DNA from: Pseudomonas sp. L5B5
GTDB lineage: Bacteria > Pseudomonadota > Gammaproteobacteria > Pseudomonadales > Pseudomonadaceae
Assembly: GCF_020520285.1 (NCBI RefSeq)
Contig: NZ_CP084742.1
Span: forward strand, 2,108,001-2,172,000
Reading direction: 5' to 3'
DNA length: 64,000 nucleotides
In this document: piece after piece, positions 55,287-64,000 of the stretch
How positions within the stretch are numbered: position 1 is the stretch's first letter
Layout: every line of letters begins with the position of its first letter
Made by a program: the position numbers and the translations under genes
The notes under the pieces: model-generated
Databases searched by the model: none
What the model saw: only the letters and a program-made list of their open reading frames with translations
What the model was told of the DNA's origin: nothing

Positions 55287-57662
55287 TTATGCAGCGCCCT
55301 GGCCCTCGGCCAGGAAGAACCAGGTCTCGAGTACCGAGTCCGGGTTCAGCGAAACACTTTCGATACCCTGTTCCATCAGCCACTTGGCCAGATCCGGGTG
55401 ATCCGAAGGTCCCTGGCCGCAGATGCCGATGTACTTGCCGGCCTTGTTGCAGGCGGCGATGGCATTGGCCAGCAGCTTCTTGACCGCCGGATTCCGCTCG
55501 TCGAACAGGTGGGCGATGATGCCGGAGTCACGATCCAGGCCCAGGGTCAGCTGGGTCAGGTCGTTGGAACCGATGGAGAAACCATCGAAGTACTCGAGGA
55601 ACTCCTCGGCCAGGATCGCGTTGGACGGCAGTTCGCACATCATGATCACGCGCAGGCCGTTCTCACCCCGCTTGAGGCCGTTTTCAGCCAGCAGCTCAAC
55701 CACTTGGCTGGCTTCGCCAAGGGTCCGCACGAACGGCACCATGATCTCGACGTTGGTCAGGCCCATCTCGTTGCGCACGCGCTTGAGCGCACGGCATTCG
55801 AGCTCGAAGCAGTCGCGGAAGGATTCGCTGATGTAGCGCGAAGCCCCGCGGAAGCCCAGCATCGGGTTTTCTTCTTCAGGCTCGTAGAGCTTGCCGCCGA
55901 TCAGGTTGGCGTATTCGTTGGACTTGAAGTCCGACAGGCGCACGATGACTTTCTTCGGCGTGAACGCCGCGGCCAGGGTGCTGATGCCCTCGACCAGCTT
56001 GTCGACGTAGAAGTCCACCGGATCGTGGTAACCCGCGATACGCTTGTCGACGCTGTCCTTGATGTCCTGTGGCAGCCCCGCGTAGTTCAGCAGCGCCTTG
56101 GGGTGCACGCCGATCATGCGGTTGATGATGAACTCCAGGCGGGCCAGGCCCACACCGGCGTTCGGCAGCTGGGCGAAGTCGAAGGCGCGGTCCGGGTTGC
56201 CGACGTTCATCATGATCTTGAACGGCAGGTCCGGCATGGCGTCCACGGAGTTCTGCTTGACGTCGAAGCCCAGCTCGCCCTCGAAGATGAAGCCGGTATC
56301 GCCTTCGGCGCAGGACACTGTCACGCCCTGGCCGTCCTTCAGCAGTTCGGTGGCGTTGCCGCAACCCACCACTGCCGGGATACCCAGCTCACGCGCGATG
56401 ATCGCGGCGTGGCAGGTACGGCCGCCACGGTTGGTGACGATGGCGCTGGCGCGCTTCATCACCGGTTCCCAATCCGGGTCGGTCATGTCGGAAACCAGCA
56501 CGTCGCCGGCCTGGACCTTGTCCATCTCCGACACGTCCTTGATGATCCGCACCTTACCGGCGCCGATGCGCTGGCCGATGGCGCGGCCTTCCACCAGGAC
56601 GGTGCCTTTTTCCTTGAGCAGGTAGCGCTCCATGACGTTGGCCTGGGTGCGGCTCTTCACGGTCTCCGGACGGGCCTGCACGATGTACAGCTTGCCGTCG
56701 TCACCGTCCTTGGCCCATTCGATGTCCATCGGGCACTGGTAGTGCTTCTCGATGATCATCGCCTGCTTGGCCAGCTCGCTGACTTCGGCGTCGCTCAGGC
56801 AGAAACGCGCGCGATCGGCCTTGTCCACGTCAACGGTCTTCACCGAGCGACCGGCCTTGGCTTCGTCGCCATAGATCATCTTGATCGCCTTGCTGCCCAG
56901 GTTGCGACGCAGGATCGCAGGGCGGCCGGCGGCCAGGGTGTTCTTGTGGACGTAGAACTCGTCGGGGTTGACGGCGCCCTGGACCACGGTTTCACCCAGG
57001 CCGTAGGCACCGGTGATGAACACCACGTCCCGGAAGCCCGATTCGGTGTCGAGGGTGAACATCACCCCGGCAGTGCCGGTTTCCGAGCGGACCATGCGCT
57101 GCACACCGGCAGACAGGGCCACCAGCTTGTGGTCGAAGCCCTGGTGCACTCGGTAGGAGATGGCGCGGTCGTTGAACAGCGAGGCGAACACTTCCTTGGC
57201 CGCACGGATCACGTTGTCCACGCCACGGATGTTGAGGAAGGTTTCCTGCTGGCCGGCGAAGGAGGCATCCGGCAGGTCTTCGGCGGTAGCCGAGGAGCGT
57301 ACAGCAACGGCCACGTCCGGATTGCCGGCCGATAGCGCGGCAAAAGCAGTACGGATTTCGGTATTGAGGCGCTCAGGAAACTCGGCGTCCATGATCCATT
57401 GGCGGATCTGCGCGCCGGTCTTGGCCAGGGCATTCACATCATCGACATCCAGAGCGTCGAGCGCTGCATGGATCTGATCGTTCAGACCGCTCAACTCGAG
57501 GAAATCCCGATACGCCTGAGCGGTCGTGGCGAAGCCACCCGGGACCGAGACGCCGGCACCCGCGAGGTTACTGATCATCTCGCCCAGGGATGCGTTCTTG
57601 CCCCCCACATGCTCAACATCGTGTTTGCCGAGCTTATCGAGGGAAACTACGTACTCTACCAA
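55287..57662 (-). CDS. ppsA: Phosphoenolpyruvate synthase
   Basis: A 791-residue enzyme that makes PEP from pyruvate and ATP in gluconeogenesis. Domains: N-terminal ATP-grasp (about 1-340), phosphohistidine swivelling domain with the catalytic His in [13 protein letters not shown] (about 417), and a C-terminal PEP-binding TIM barrel with the catalytic Cys in [11 protein letters not shown] (about 750). Divergent from ppsR, which encodes its kinase/pyrophosphorylase, across 174 bases. Confidence 0.97.
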   Translation of the reverse strand: MVEYVVSLDKLGKHDVEHVGGKNASLGEMISNLAGAGVSVPGGFATTAQAYRDFLELSGLNDQIHAALDALDVDDVNALAKTGAQIRQWIMDAEFPERLNTEIRTAFAALSAGNPDVAVAVRSSATAEDLPDASFAGQQETFLNIRGVDNVIRAAKEVFASLFNDRAISYRVHQGFDHKLVALSAGVQRMVRSETGTAGVMFTLDTESGFRDVVFITGAYGLGETVVQGAVNPDEFYVHKNTLAAGRPAILRRNLGSKAIKMIYGDEAKAGRSVKTVDVDKADRARFCLSDAEVSELAKQAMIIEKHYQCPMDIEWAKDGDDGKLYIVQARPETVKSRTQANVMERYLLKEKGTVLVEGRAIGQRIGAGKVRIIKDVSEMDKVQAGDVLVSDMTDPDWEPVMKRASAIVTNRGGRTCHAAIIARELGIPAVVGCGNATELLKDGQGVTVSCAEGDTGFIFEGELGFDVKQNSVDAMPDLPFKIMMNVGNPDRAFDFAQLPNAGVGLARLEFIINRMIGVHPKALLNYAGLPQDIKDSVDKRIAGYHDPVDFYVDKLVEGISTLAAAFTPKKVIVRLSDFKSNEYANLIGGKLYEPEEENPMLGFRGASRYISESFRDCFELECRALKRVRNEMGLTNVEIMVPFVRTLGEASQVVELLAENGLKRGENGLRVIMMCELPSNAILAEEFLEYFDGFSIGSNDLTQLTLGLDRDSGIIAHLFDERNPAVKKLLANAIAACNKAGKYIGICGQGPSDHPDLAKWLMEQGIESVSLNPDSVLETWFFLAEGQGAA

Positions 57663-57836
57663 GGTGATCTCTCCACTAACTGTGTTGGAAAAGCTCAGAA
57701 ACGGGCTGCTTCAGGGAGCATTTGCCCGCTATATGGTCTGGACTTGGAAAATAAGTGAGAATGCTGGCCATTCCCGGCCGACAAATCGTGCCTATCATAT
57801 CCAAGAATCGTCACTAGCTTAAGGCCCAAGCCGCAA

Positions 57837-58655
57837 ATGAAACGATCTGCCTTCTTCATCTCCGACGGTACCGGTATCACAGCGGAAACCCTCGGCCAGA
57901 GCCTTCTGGCGCAGTTCGAGAACATTATGTTCAGCAAATTCACGCGGCCGTACATCGACAGCATGGAAAAAGCGCGGGCCATGGTACAGCAAATCAATAT
58001 AGCCGCCGAAAAAGACGGCCATCGACCGATCATTTTCGACACCATCGTCAATCAGGACATCCGTGAGATCCTCGCGACATCCAATGGTTTCATGATCGAC
58101 ATCTTCTCCACCTTCCTCGCGCCCCTGGAACAGGAGCTGAGTGAGCACTCCTCCTACTCCGTCGGCAAGTCCCACTCCATTGGCCACAACTCCAACTACA
58201 TGGAGCGAATCGAGGCGGTGAACTTCGCCCTGGACAACGATGATGGCGCCCGCACCCACTACTACGACAAGGCCGACCTGATCCTGGTGGGCGTGTCGCG
58301 TTGCGGCAAGACCCCCACCTGCCTGTACATGGCCATGCAGTTCGGCATCCGCGCGGCCAACTATCCGCTCACCGAAGAGGACATGGAACGCCTGCAACTG
58401 CCCAACGCGCTGCGGGCCCACAAGCACAAGCTGTTCGGCCTGACCATCGACCCCGACCGCCTGACCGCGATCCGCAATGAGCGCAAGCCCAACAGCCGCT
58501 ATTCCAGCTTCGCCCAGTGCGAATTCGAAGTGCGGGAAGTGGAGAATCTCCTGCGTCGCGAGAACATTCCCCACCTGAACTCCACTCACTTCTCTGTCGA
58601 GGAAATCTCGGCCAAGATCCTCGTGGAGAAAGGTGTCGAACGCCGCTTCAAGTAA
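57837..58655 (+). CDS. ppsR: PEP synthase regulatory protein (kinase/pyrophosphorylase)
   Basis: A 272-residue DUF299 protein that inactivates PpsA by ADP-dependent phosphorylation of a Thr near its active His, and reactivates it by Pi-dependent dephosphorylation. N-terminal [17 protein letters not shown] and the P-loop [10 protein letters not shown] (about 150) are intact. Divergent from its target ppsA. Ends in a hairpin shared with the MocR gene. Confidence 0.96.
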   Translation: MKRSAFFISDGTGITAETLGQSLLAQFENIMFSKFTRPYIDSMEKARAMVQQINIAAEKDGHRPIIFDTIVNQDIREILATSNGFMIDIFSTFLAPLEQELSEHSSYSVGKSHSIGHNSNYMERIEAVNFALDNDDGARTHYYDKADLILVGVSRCGKTPTCLYMAMQFGIRAANYPLTEEDMERLQLPNALRAHKHKLFGLTIDPDRLTAIRNERKPNSRYSSFAQCEFEVREVENLLRRENIPHLNSTHFSVEEISAKILVEKGVERRFK

Positions 58656-58677
58656 GCCGGCTTGCCCCACCACGCCT

Positions 58678-58702
58678 GGCGAGGGAACCCAAAACCCTCG
58701 CC
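58678..58702. terminator. Hairpin between ppsR and MocR gene
   Basis: GGCGAGGG (58678-58685) and CCCTCGCC (58695-58702) form an 8-bp stem with an A-rich loop between convergent genes. Confidence 0.55.
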
Positions 58703-58708
58703 GCCGTC

Positions 58709-60103
58709 CTACAAGCGCAACAAGCCACGCCCCTGGCCCAGGGCCGCTGCCAGTACTTCAAAGCCTTCGCACAACCGCCGATCATCGGTGGCGGTATTGC
58801 AGACGGTGGCCCGGACGAACTGCGGCACTGCGGCCTGCCCCACGGCAAAGGCTTCAGCGGTGGCCACCAGATAGTGCTGGCGCTGTAGTTCGGCCTCGAT
58901 CTCCGAAGCCCGCCAGGGCTCCGGCACTTCGATCCAGAAATGCGGGCTGCCTTCATGACTGCGGTACTGCAAGCCCTGCAGCAGCGGCTCCACCAGCGCC
59001 TTGCGCCGACTGATCTCGTTGATCTGCTGCTGTCGCAGATAGTCGGCAGTGCCACTCTCGATCCAGTCGCTCACCAGCTCCAGTGCCAGCGGCGTAGCCA
59101 TCCAGCAGGTCGCACGCAAGGCAGCCGACAGGCGACTGACCAGCGCCAGAGGCGCATGCAGGTAACCTACCCGCATCCCCGAGGCCAGCACCTTGCTCAA
59201 ACTGGCGATCAGCACCGTACGCTCCGGGGCGTAGCAACTCAGTGGCCGCGGGCAATGGCTCTGCACCAGCACGGCATGGGCATCATCTTCAAGAATCAGC
59301 AGGTTGTACTGCCGGCAGACCTGGGCAATGGCTTCGCGTCTAGCTGGCGAAAGCACCGCCGTCGTGGGGTTCTGGATGGTCGGGGTGCAGTACAGGGCTG
59401 ATACCCGATGAGTCCGGCAGACCTCCTCGAGCGCCGACGGCAATAACCCCTCCTCATCCATTTCCAGCCCTATCAGCCTGATCCCGAGCATGCGGGCAAC
59501 CGTGATGAGCCCTGGATAGGTCAAGTGCTCGGTCACCACCGTGTCGCCCGCCCGCACCAGCGCCATCAGGGCACACAACAGGCCGTGCTGGGCACCATTG
59601 ACGCAGAGCACCTGGTCAGGATGCGGAACGAAGTCGCCCTGCTTGAGCCAGCTTGCCCCTGTTTCCCGGTGCCGGGGCAATCCCGCGTCCGGCGTGTACC
59701 GGGAAATGTCCTGCAGTGCCCCGGGCCGCCTGGCCAAGGCTTCGAGACTCTGGGCCAGAAAGGCGGTTTCCTGCCCCGGGATATGCAGGTTGCGGCTCAT
59801 GTCGAAAAACTGCCGCGGCTCCTCGCTGAAGTTGCGAAAACCTTCGTCACGCTTGCGCTCCAAGCCTCGCTCACGCACGAAAGTGCCATCGCCCACTCGC
59901 GCCACGACCAGCCCCAATCGCTCCAGCTCGGCATAAGCGCGACTGACAGTACCTACGGTCACCCCCAGTTTGTCGGCCAGTAACCGGTGCGGTGGCAATT
60001 TACTCCCTGGTTCGATCTGGCCGCCAAGAATGCCTTTTTCCATGGCCTGCGCGAGGCGCTTGTACTTGACGCCCTGACCGCTGAGCAAGCCCTCACGCAT
60101 CAT
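58709..60103 (-). CDS. MocR-type regulator (GntR wHTH fused to aminotransferase domain)
   Basis: A regulator of about 464 residues. The GntR winged helix (about 10-78; KLPPHRLLADKLGVTVGTVSRAYAELERLGL) is followed by a fold-type-I PLP aminotransferase domain. The PLP lysine lies in ASLSKVLASGMRVGY, with NPTTA and LEDDAHAVL also visible. Such proteins sense amino acids or vitamins through PLP. The start is uncertain: the frame is open up to 60148, but the tandem ATGs at 60103/60100 give the usual short leader before VKYKRLA and leave the TTGACA operator outside the gene. Divergent from the EamA gene. Confidence 0.87.
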   Translation of the reverse strand: MMREGLLSGQGVKYKRLAQAMEKGILGGQIEPGSKLPPHRLLADKLGVTVGTVSRAYAELERLGLVVARVGDGTFVRERGLERKRDEGFRNFSEEPRQFFDMSRNLHIPGQETAFLAQSLEALARRPGALQDISRYTPDAGLPRHRETGASWLKQGDFVPHPDQVLCVNGAQHGLLCALMALVRAGDTVVTEHLTYPGLITVARMLGIRLIGLEMDEEGLLPSALEEVCRTHRVSALYCTPTIQNPTTAVLSPARREAIAQVCRQYNLLILEDDAHAVLVQSHCPRPLSCYAPERTVLIASLSKVLASGMRVGYLHAPLALVSRLSAALRATCWMATPLALELVSDWIESGTADYLRQQQINEISRRKALVEPLLQGLQYRSHEGSPHFWIEVPEPWRASEIEAELQRQHYLVATAEAFAVGQAAVPQFVRATVCNTATDDRRLCEGFEVLAAALGQGRGLLRL

Positions 60104-60131
60104 TGACACCATGTCAATATATATTTTGACA
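60103..60131. promoter_or_regulatory. Three TTGACA half-sites between MocR and EamA genes
   Basis: TTGACA-CCA-TGTCAA (60103-60117) is a perfect inverted repeat. A third TTGACA (60126-60131) lies in direct orientation 23 bases from the first. Multiple direct/inverted half-sites between divergent genes fit known MocR operators; the last copy could also serve as a -35 box for the EamA gene. Confidence 0.6.
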
Positions 60132-60228
60132 GCCATCATTGTTCTCAATAGGGTGCATTTTCAAGTCAATTACCGGATGAAGCCTTTCAATATAGAGGTC
60201 AATTCCGTCACTGGGAAGAAATGTCACC

Positions 60229-61164
60229 ATGACCGCATCCGCGCTTCTCGACCCCGCGAAAAAGAGCCACAAGCAGTGGCTGCCAGGCCTGATCACCAGC
60301 GCCATGTTCCTGATCGTCTGCCTGAGCTGGGGCACCACCTGGCTGGGCATCAAGATCGCCGTCGAAAGCGTGCCGCCCTTGACGTCGGCGGGCCTGCGCT
60401 TCCTGATCGCCTTTCCGTTGTTCATCGGTTTTGCTCTGCTACGCCGCGAGCCGCTCCTGTTTCCACGGCAAAGTCGCTGGTTCTTCGTCTTCGTGACCCT
60501 GACCTACTTCAGCGTGCCCTACTACCTGCTCAATTACGCGGAGATGCACGTGTCCTCCGGCCTGACGGCCCTGCTGTTCAGCTGCATGCCGGTGTTCATC
60601 CTGATTTTTTCCGCGCTGTTGCTGCGGGAAAGAATCTACCCCTCGCACCTCATCGGGATCGGTATTGGCTTCGCCAGCCTCTACATGATCATTCGCAGCC
60701 AGGGCCTGCACATGGATCACGCCGAGCTGCTGGGTGTCGCCGCCATTCTCTGCGCAGCGGTCATGCACGCCTTGTGTTATGTCATCACCAAGCAACACGG
60801 CAGTGCCATCAGCGTCATCACCTACAACACCCTGCCCATCGGAATTGCCGGCATGCTGCTACTGCTTGCCGGTATCGGCCTCGAATCCCCGACATTCAGC
60901 CAGATCACACCCCGCTCATGGGGCGCCCTGCTCTACCTGGGCCTGGTGGCCTCGGTCGGCGGCTTCATCCTGTACTTCATGCTGCTCAAGCGCCTGAGCC
61001 CAGTGATCCTGTCCTTTGTCTTCATCATCTTCCCTGTCTTCGCCGTGATCATCGGGGCCTGGTACGAAGGCCAGGTGCTTTCCAGGGACCTGCTCATCTA
61101 CTCGACCCTCCTGCTCTGCGGTTTCGCGATCACCAAACTGCCGCCTGCCTCCAACCGGGGTTGA
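60229..61164 (+). CDS. EamA/DMT-superfamily exporter
   Basis: A 311-residue membrane protein with about ten helices in two EamA repeats (LSWGTTWLGIKIAVESVPP in the first; SVGGFILYFMLLKRLSPV in the second). It is divergent from a MocR regulator and followed by a serine-acetyltransferase-like gene after 50 bases. In E. coli the namesake EamA exports O-acetylserine and cysteine, so export of an acetylserine-type product is an attractive but unproved reading. Confidence 0.89.
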   Translation: MTASALLDPAKKSHKQWLPGLITSAMFLIVCLSWGTTWLGIKIAVESVPPLTSAGLRFLIAFPLFIGFALLRREPLLFPRQSRWFFVFVTLTYFSVPYYLLNYAEMHVSSGLTALLFSCMPVFILIFSALLLRERIYPSHLIGIGIGFASLYMIIRSQGLHMDHAELLGVAAILCAAVMHALCYVITKQHGSAISVITYNTLPIGIAGMLLLLAGIGLESPTFSQITPRSWGALLYLGLVASVGGFILYFMLLKRLSPVILSFVFIIFPVFAVIIGAWYEGQVLSRDLLIYSTLLLCGFAITKLPPASNRG

Positions 61165-61214
61165 GACGCTGGGCTGCACCCCCTTCAAAACTCGTCTATC
61201 GAGGCTGGATCGAC

Positions 61215-61868
61215 ATGCAAGGACTGCACGAAGAACTGTTCACCCAAATCACCAACGCACTGATCGTTGCCGATCTGCTGACCCTCGAAGCCCACTTGCC
61301 CGGGCTGATCGACGCTGCCCTCCAGGAGATAGCCGAAGACCTTGCCGCGTTCGCCAAGCGCGATCCAGCCGCACAGGGCCGCCTGGACTTGATCATGCAG
61401 AATCGAACGTCCTTCAAGGCGGTCATGCTCTACCGACTGGCGCATCGGATCTGGCACTTGCCACCCTGTGAAGGCCACGACTACCGGCTGGTCGCGGAGC
61501 GGCTCAGCCTCCAGGGCAGGCTGATCAGCGGCGCCTACATTCACCCTGCCGCTCGCATAGGACGTCGCTTCGTGCTCGACCATGGCTACGGCATCGCCAT
61601 AGGCCCGACCTGCGGGATCGGCAACGATTGCTACATCAGCTGCGCCGTCACTCTCGGCACGCCGCAGATGAGCGACGACCTGTGCCTCCCCCCTGACCAG
61701 TGCCGCCCACAACTGGGCAACAACGTTGAAGTAGGCGCAGGCGCCAAGCTGACCGGCTACGTGAAAATAGACGACAACGTGATCATCGGCCCGGCATGCG
61801 CCATCACGCACACCCTGCCTGGCGACGCCTGGGTGCAAGTCGTCAACTGGACCGGTTCATCCAGTTGA
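61215..61868 (+). CDS. Serine O-acetyltransferase-like protein (left-handed beta-helix)
   Basis: A 217-residue protein: N-terminal helical segment (about 1-80) and a hexapeptide-repeat beta-helix (about 105-215; ISGAYIHPAARIGRRFVLDHGYGIAIG...NVEVGAGAKLTGYVKIDDNVIIGP). The catalytic-type His in LDHGYG is present, but the region matching the second His of CysE (RHPK) reads RPQL, so substrate or activity may differ. It may act on serine or another small acceptor. Probably cotranscribed with the EamA exporter upstream. Confidence 0.83.
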   Translation: MQGLHEELFTQITNALIVADLLTLEAHLPGLIDAALQEIAEDLAAFAKRDPAAQGRLDLIMQNRTSFKAVMLYRLAHRIWHLPPCEGHDYRLVAERLSLQGRLISGAYIHPAARIGRRFVLDHGYGIAIGPTCGIGNDCYISCAVTLGTPQMSDDLCLPPDQCRPQLGNNVEVGAGAKLTGYVKIDDNVIIGPACAITHTLPGDAWVQVVNWTGSSS

Positions 61869-61940
61869 ACGACTTCCCACCACAGTCGCGATCGATCAAT
61901 ACCGCCGCCGCTCATGCCCGAGACAGCCGACGGCCTCGAC

Positions 61941-63425
61941 TCAGATCACCCACAACTCGACAAACCGATGCACCGGCGTGGCCGACAGCCGTGCCGAGTC
62001 CTTGCACAAGTCGAAGATCTGCGCCGAGCGCTGGGCCGTGAAACGCGTGGCCAGGTTGGCCTTGAACTTGGCTTCCAGCAGGGGGATGCCCTCGGCCCGC
62101 CGGCGACGGTGACCAATGGGATACTCGACCGCCACCTGCTCGGTGCAGCTGCCATCGGTGAAGAACACCTGCACCGCGTTGGCGATCGAGCGCTTGTCGG
62201 CCTCCAGGTACTCGCGGGTGTAGCGCGGGTCCTCGACGACCTCCATCTTGTCGCGCAACTGGTCGATGATCGGATGGGCCGCGTGGAAGTCATCCTCGTA
62301 GTGCTCGGCCACCAGGGCACCGAATGCCAGGGGCACGGCCGTCATGTATTGCAGGCAATGATCGCGGTCGGCGGCGTTGGCCAGCGGGCCGACCTTGGAA
62401 ATGATGCGGATCGCCGACTCATGGGTGGTGATGACGATCCGCTCGATCTGCTGCAACCGATCGCGCACCTGGGGATGCAGGGCCACCGCGGCCTCGCAGG
62501 CGGTTTGCGCATGGAACTCGGCCGGGAAGCTGATCTTGAACAGGATGTTCTCCATCACATAGCTGGCGTAGGCCTGCGGCAGGCTGAAGCGCCGCTGGCC
62601 CTCGGGCTTGAGCGCCAGGTCCTTGTTGGTGTGGCTGAACAGCACATCGTAGAACCCCCACTGCGGCGCACTGAGCACCCCAGGGATGCCCATCTCGCCC
62701 CGCAGGGCCATGTCCGCCAGGCGCACCCCACGACTGGACGCATCCCCCGCGGCCCAGGATTTGCGCGAGCCGGCGTTGGGTGCATGGCGATACGTGCGCA
62801 GGGCCTGGCCATCGACAAAGGCGTGGGACAGCGCGGCCAGCAGCTGTTCGCGGTTGGCCCCCATCAGCCGAGCGCACACCGCAGTGGAGGCGACCTTGAC
62901 CAGCAGCACATGATCGAGCCCGACGCGGTTGAAGGAGTTTTCCAGGGCGAAGATACCCTGGATTTCATGAGCCATGACCATCGCCTGCAGTACATCGCCC
63001 ATGCTCAGCGGCACCTCGCCGTCGGCCACGCGCTTCTGCGAAAGGTGATCGGCCACGGCGAGGATCCCGCCGAGGTTGTCCGATGGATGCCCCCATTCCG
63101 CTGCCAGCCAGGTGTCGTTGTAATCGAGCCAGCGCACGATGCAGCCGATGTCCCAGGCGGCCTTCACCGGGTCCAGGCAAAAGCGGGTACCCGGCACGCG
63201 CGCACCATGGGGCACCACGGTGCCTTCGACGATCGGCCCCAGGTGCTTGGTGCATTCGGGAAAACGCAAGGCCAGCAGGCCGCAGCCGAGGGTGTCCATC
63301 AGGCAGTTGCGCGCTGTATCGAGGGCTTCCTGGGAGTCGACGCGGTACTCCAGGACATAATCGGCGATGTCCTGCAAAACCAGGTCATAGTCGGGACGGT
63401 TGTTCAGATCAACGTTGGCGCTCAT
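61941..63425 (-). CDS. prpD: 2-methylcitrate dehydratase
   Basis: A 494-residue MmgE/PrpD-family dehydratase of the 2-methylcitrate cycle for propionate breakdown. Characteristic segments: [41 protein letters not shown] and [22 protein letters not shown]. Length equals the usual PrpD. prpF lies upstream on the same strand, implying the AcnD/PrpF route also exists; PrpD is then the alternative or auxiliary dehydratase. A REP-like repeat separates it from prpF. Confidence 0.95.
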   Translation of the reverse strand: MSANVDLNNRPDYDLVLQDIADYVLEYRVDSQEALDTARNCLMDTLGCGLLALRFPECTKHLGPIVEGTVVPHGARVPGTRFCLDPVKAAWDIGCIVRWLDYNDTWLAAEWGHPSDNLGGILAVADHLSQKRVADGEVPLSMGDVLQAMVMAHEIQGIFALENSFNRVGLDHVLLVKVASTAVCARLMGANREQLLAALSHAFVDGQALRTYRHAPNAGSRKSWAAGDASSRGVRLADMALRGEMGIPGVLSAPQWGFYDVLFSHTNKDLALKPEGQRRFSLPQAYASYVMENILFKISFPAEFHAQTACEAAVALHPQVRDRLQQIERIVITTHESAIRIISKVGPLANAADRDHCLQYMTAVPLAFGALVAEHYEDDFHAAHPIIDQLRDKMEVVEDPRYTREYLEADKRSIANAVQVFFTDGSCTEQVAVEYPIGHRRRRAEGIPLLEAKFKANLATRFTAQRSAQIFDLCKDSARLSATPVHRFVELWVI

Positions 63426-63542
63426 GGATCATGTACTCCAGTGACAGGGTTGTAGGTAGGTCGATTCCTCAGGTTGCAGGTTCAGGTCAATAACGGCATC
63501 GCAGGTCTGCGCCTGCTCAGCGACTCAATTACCACTAGCGGT

Positions 63543-63690
63543 TGTGGCGAGGGAGCTTGCTCACGCCGGGTGGCGTGGCCGCCCAAAAGGCGGCCCATGG
63601 GTTGCAGCGGATCAATCGCGGGCTCGGGGCTTGCGACCGCTACGCGCCGGAACGCCGGCTGGCCGAGCGGGAGCAAGCTCCCTCGCCACA
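63543..63690. repeat. REP-type element with 20-bp inverted arms between prpF and prpD
   Basis: Arms at 63543-63562 and 63671-63690 are perfect inverted copies containing GTGGCGAGGGAGCTTGCTC, a common Pseudomonas REP core. They enclose about 108 bases. It fills the intergenic gap within the prp gene series and could stabilise or terminate the mRNA. Confidence 0.85.
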
Positions 63691-63724
63691 GCAAGCCACA
63701 CCGCCACAGCAAGCGCTTCTCTTC

Positions 63725-64000
63725 CTAGAAACTGTCGCCGGGCACTCGCACCCAGCCTTCCATCAGCACCCGCGCGCTGCGACTCATGATGGCCTTGACC
63801 ACGGTCCAGTCGCCGTCGCTCAGGGTCGCCTCGGCGCCGACACGCAAGGTGCCCGAAGGATGGCCGAAGCGCACCGCGCTGCGCTCGCCACCACCGGCCG
63901 CGAGATTGACCAGGGTGCCCGGGATCGCCGCCGCCGTGCCGATGGCCACCGCTGCCGTGCCCATCATGGCGTGGTGCAACTTGCCCATGGACATGGCACG
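63725..64000 (-). CDS. prpF: 2-methylaconitate cis-trans isomerase PrpF, C-terminal part (cut by window edge)
   Basis: The final 91 or so codons of a PrpF-family isomerase, which converts the product of AcnD into the substrate of the aconitase step of the methylcitrate cycle. Visible residues include MGKLHHAMMGTAAVAIG and FGHPSGTLRVGA with the C-terminal MSRSARVLMEGWVRVP, typical of the family's end. The N-terminal two thirds lies outside. Upstream of prpD on the same strand. Confidence 0.9.
   Translation of the reverse strand, partial: RAMSMGKLHHAMMGTAAVAIGTAAAIPGTLVNLAAGGGERSAVRFGHPSGTLRVGAEATLSDGDWTVVKAIMSRSARVLMEGWVRVPGDSF

Overview
The window reads as chromosomal DNA of a fluorescent-group Pseudomonas. 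It is GC-rich, with coding bias that leaves long antisense shadow frames. The gene order matches two blocks I recall from Pseudomonas genomes: dnaX / smc-zipA-ligA / xdhABC-guaD, and nasST-nasA-kinase-nirBD-nasC-cobA / oprF-sigX-cmpX-crfX-cmaX-rraA / ppsA-ppsR. The assignment rests on recognised proteins and synteny; no database was searched. I see no prophage, insertion sequence, CRISPR array, rRNA or tRNA.

Region by region. 1-5.3 kb: the 5' part of dnaX, an aer-type chemoreceptor in an apparent operon with a GGDEF-EAL protein whose EAL domain lacks a metal-binding Asp, a small XRE regulator and a VOC protein. 5.3-9 kb: a DUF2167 membrane protein, a divergent EamA/LysR pair, a GrpB-family gene and the 4.5S SRP RNA. 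9-17 kb (minus): GntR regulator, smc, zipA, ligA. 17-26 kb: purine catabolism (xdhA, xdhB, xdhC, guaD), an orphan SMI1/KNR4 protein, a Tsx/OmpK-like porin and a LysR regulator. 26-31 kb: a GntR regulator divergent from a BenE-type symporter, yggL and the PBP4-type gene dacB. 31-38 kb: a CHASE-PAS-GGDEF cyclase, rlmKL, rmf behind a four-hairpin leader, and pyrD.

37.7-49.5 kb is a complete nitrate assimilation locus. It holds the nitrate sensor NasS and ANTAR antiterminator NasT, a nitrate transporter, a membrane-anchored PP2C phosphatase/Ser-Thr kinase fusion, NirBD nitrite reductase, a nitrate reductase with a C-terminal iron-sulfur domain, and CobA for siroheme. Each of the three transcription units starts with a near-consensus sigma-54 promoter. 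The nasA and nirB units then carry short leaders with ANTAR-type hexaloop hairpins, the last of which overlaps the 5' arm of an intrinsic terminator. The sequence therefore supports a two-tier switch: nitrogen limitation through sigma-54, then nitrate-dependent antitermination through NasS/NasT.

49.5-55.2 kb (minus): oprF, sigX, cmpX, crfX, cmaX, rraA and an alpha/beta hydrolase, an envelope-stress neighbourhood. 55.2-58.7 kb: divergent ppsA and ppsR. 58.7-61.9 kb: a MocR regulator divergent from an EamA exporter followed by a serine-acetyltransferase-like enzyme, with a three-half-site operator candidate between them. 61.9-64 kb (minus): prpD and the 3' end of prpF (2-methylcitrate cycle), separated by a REP-like inverted repeat.
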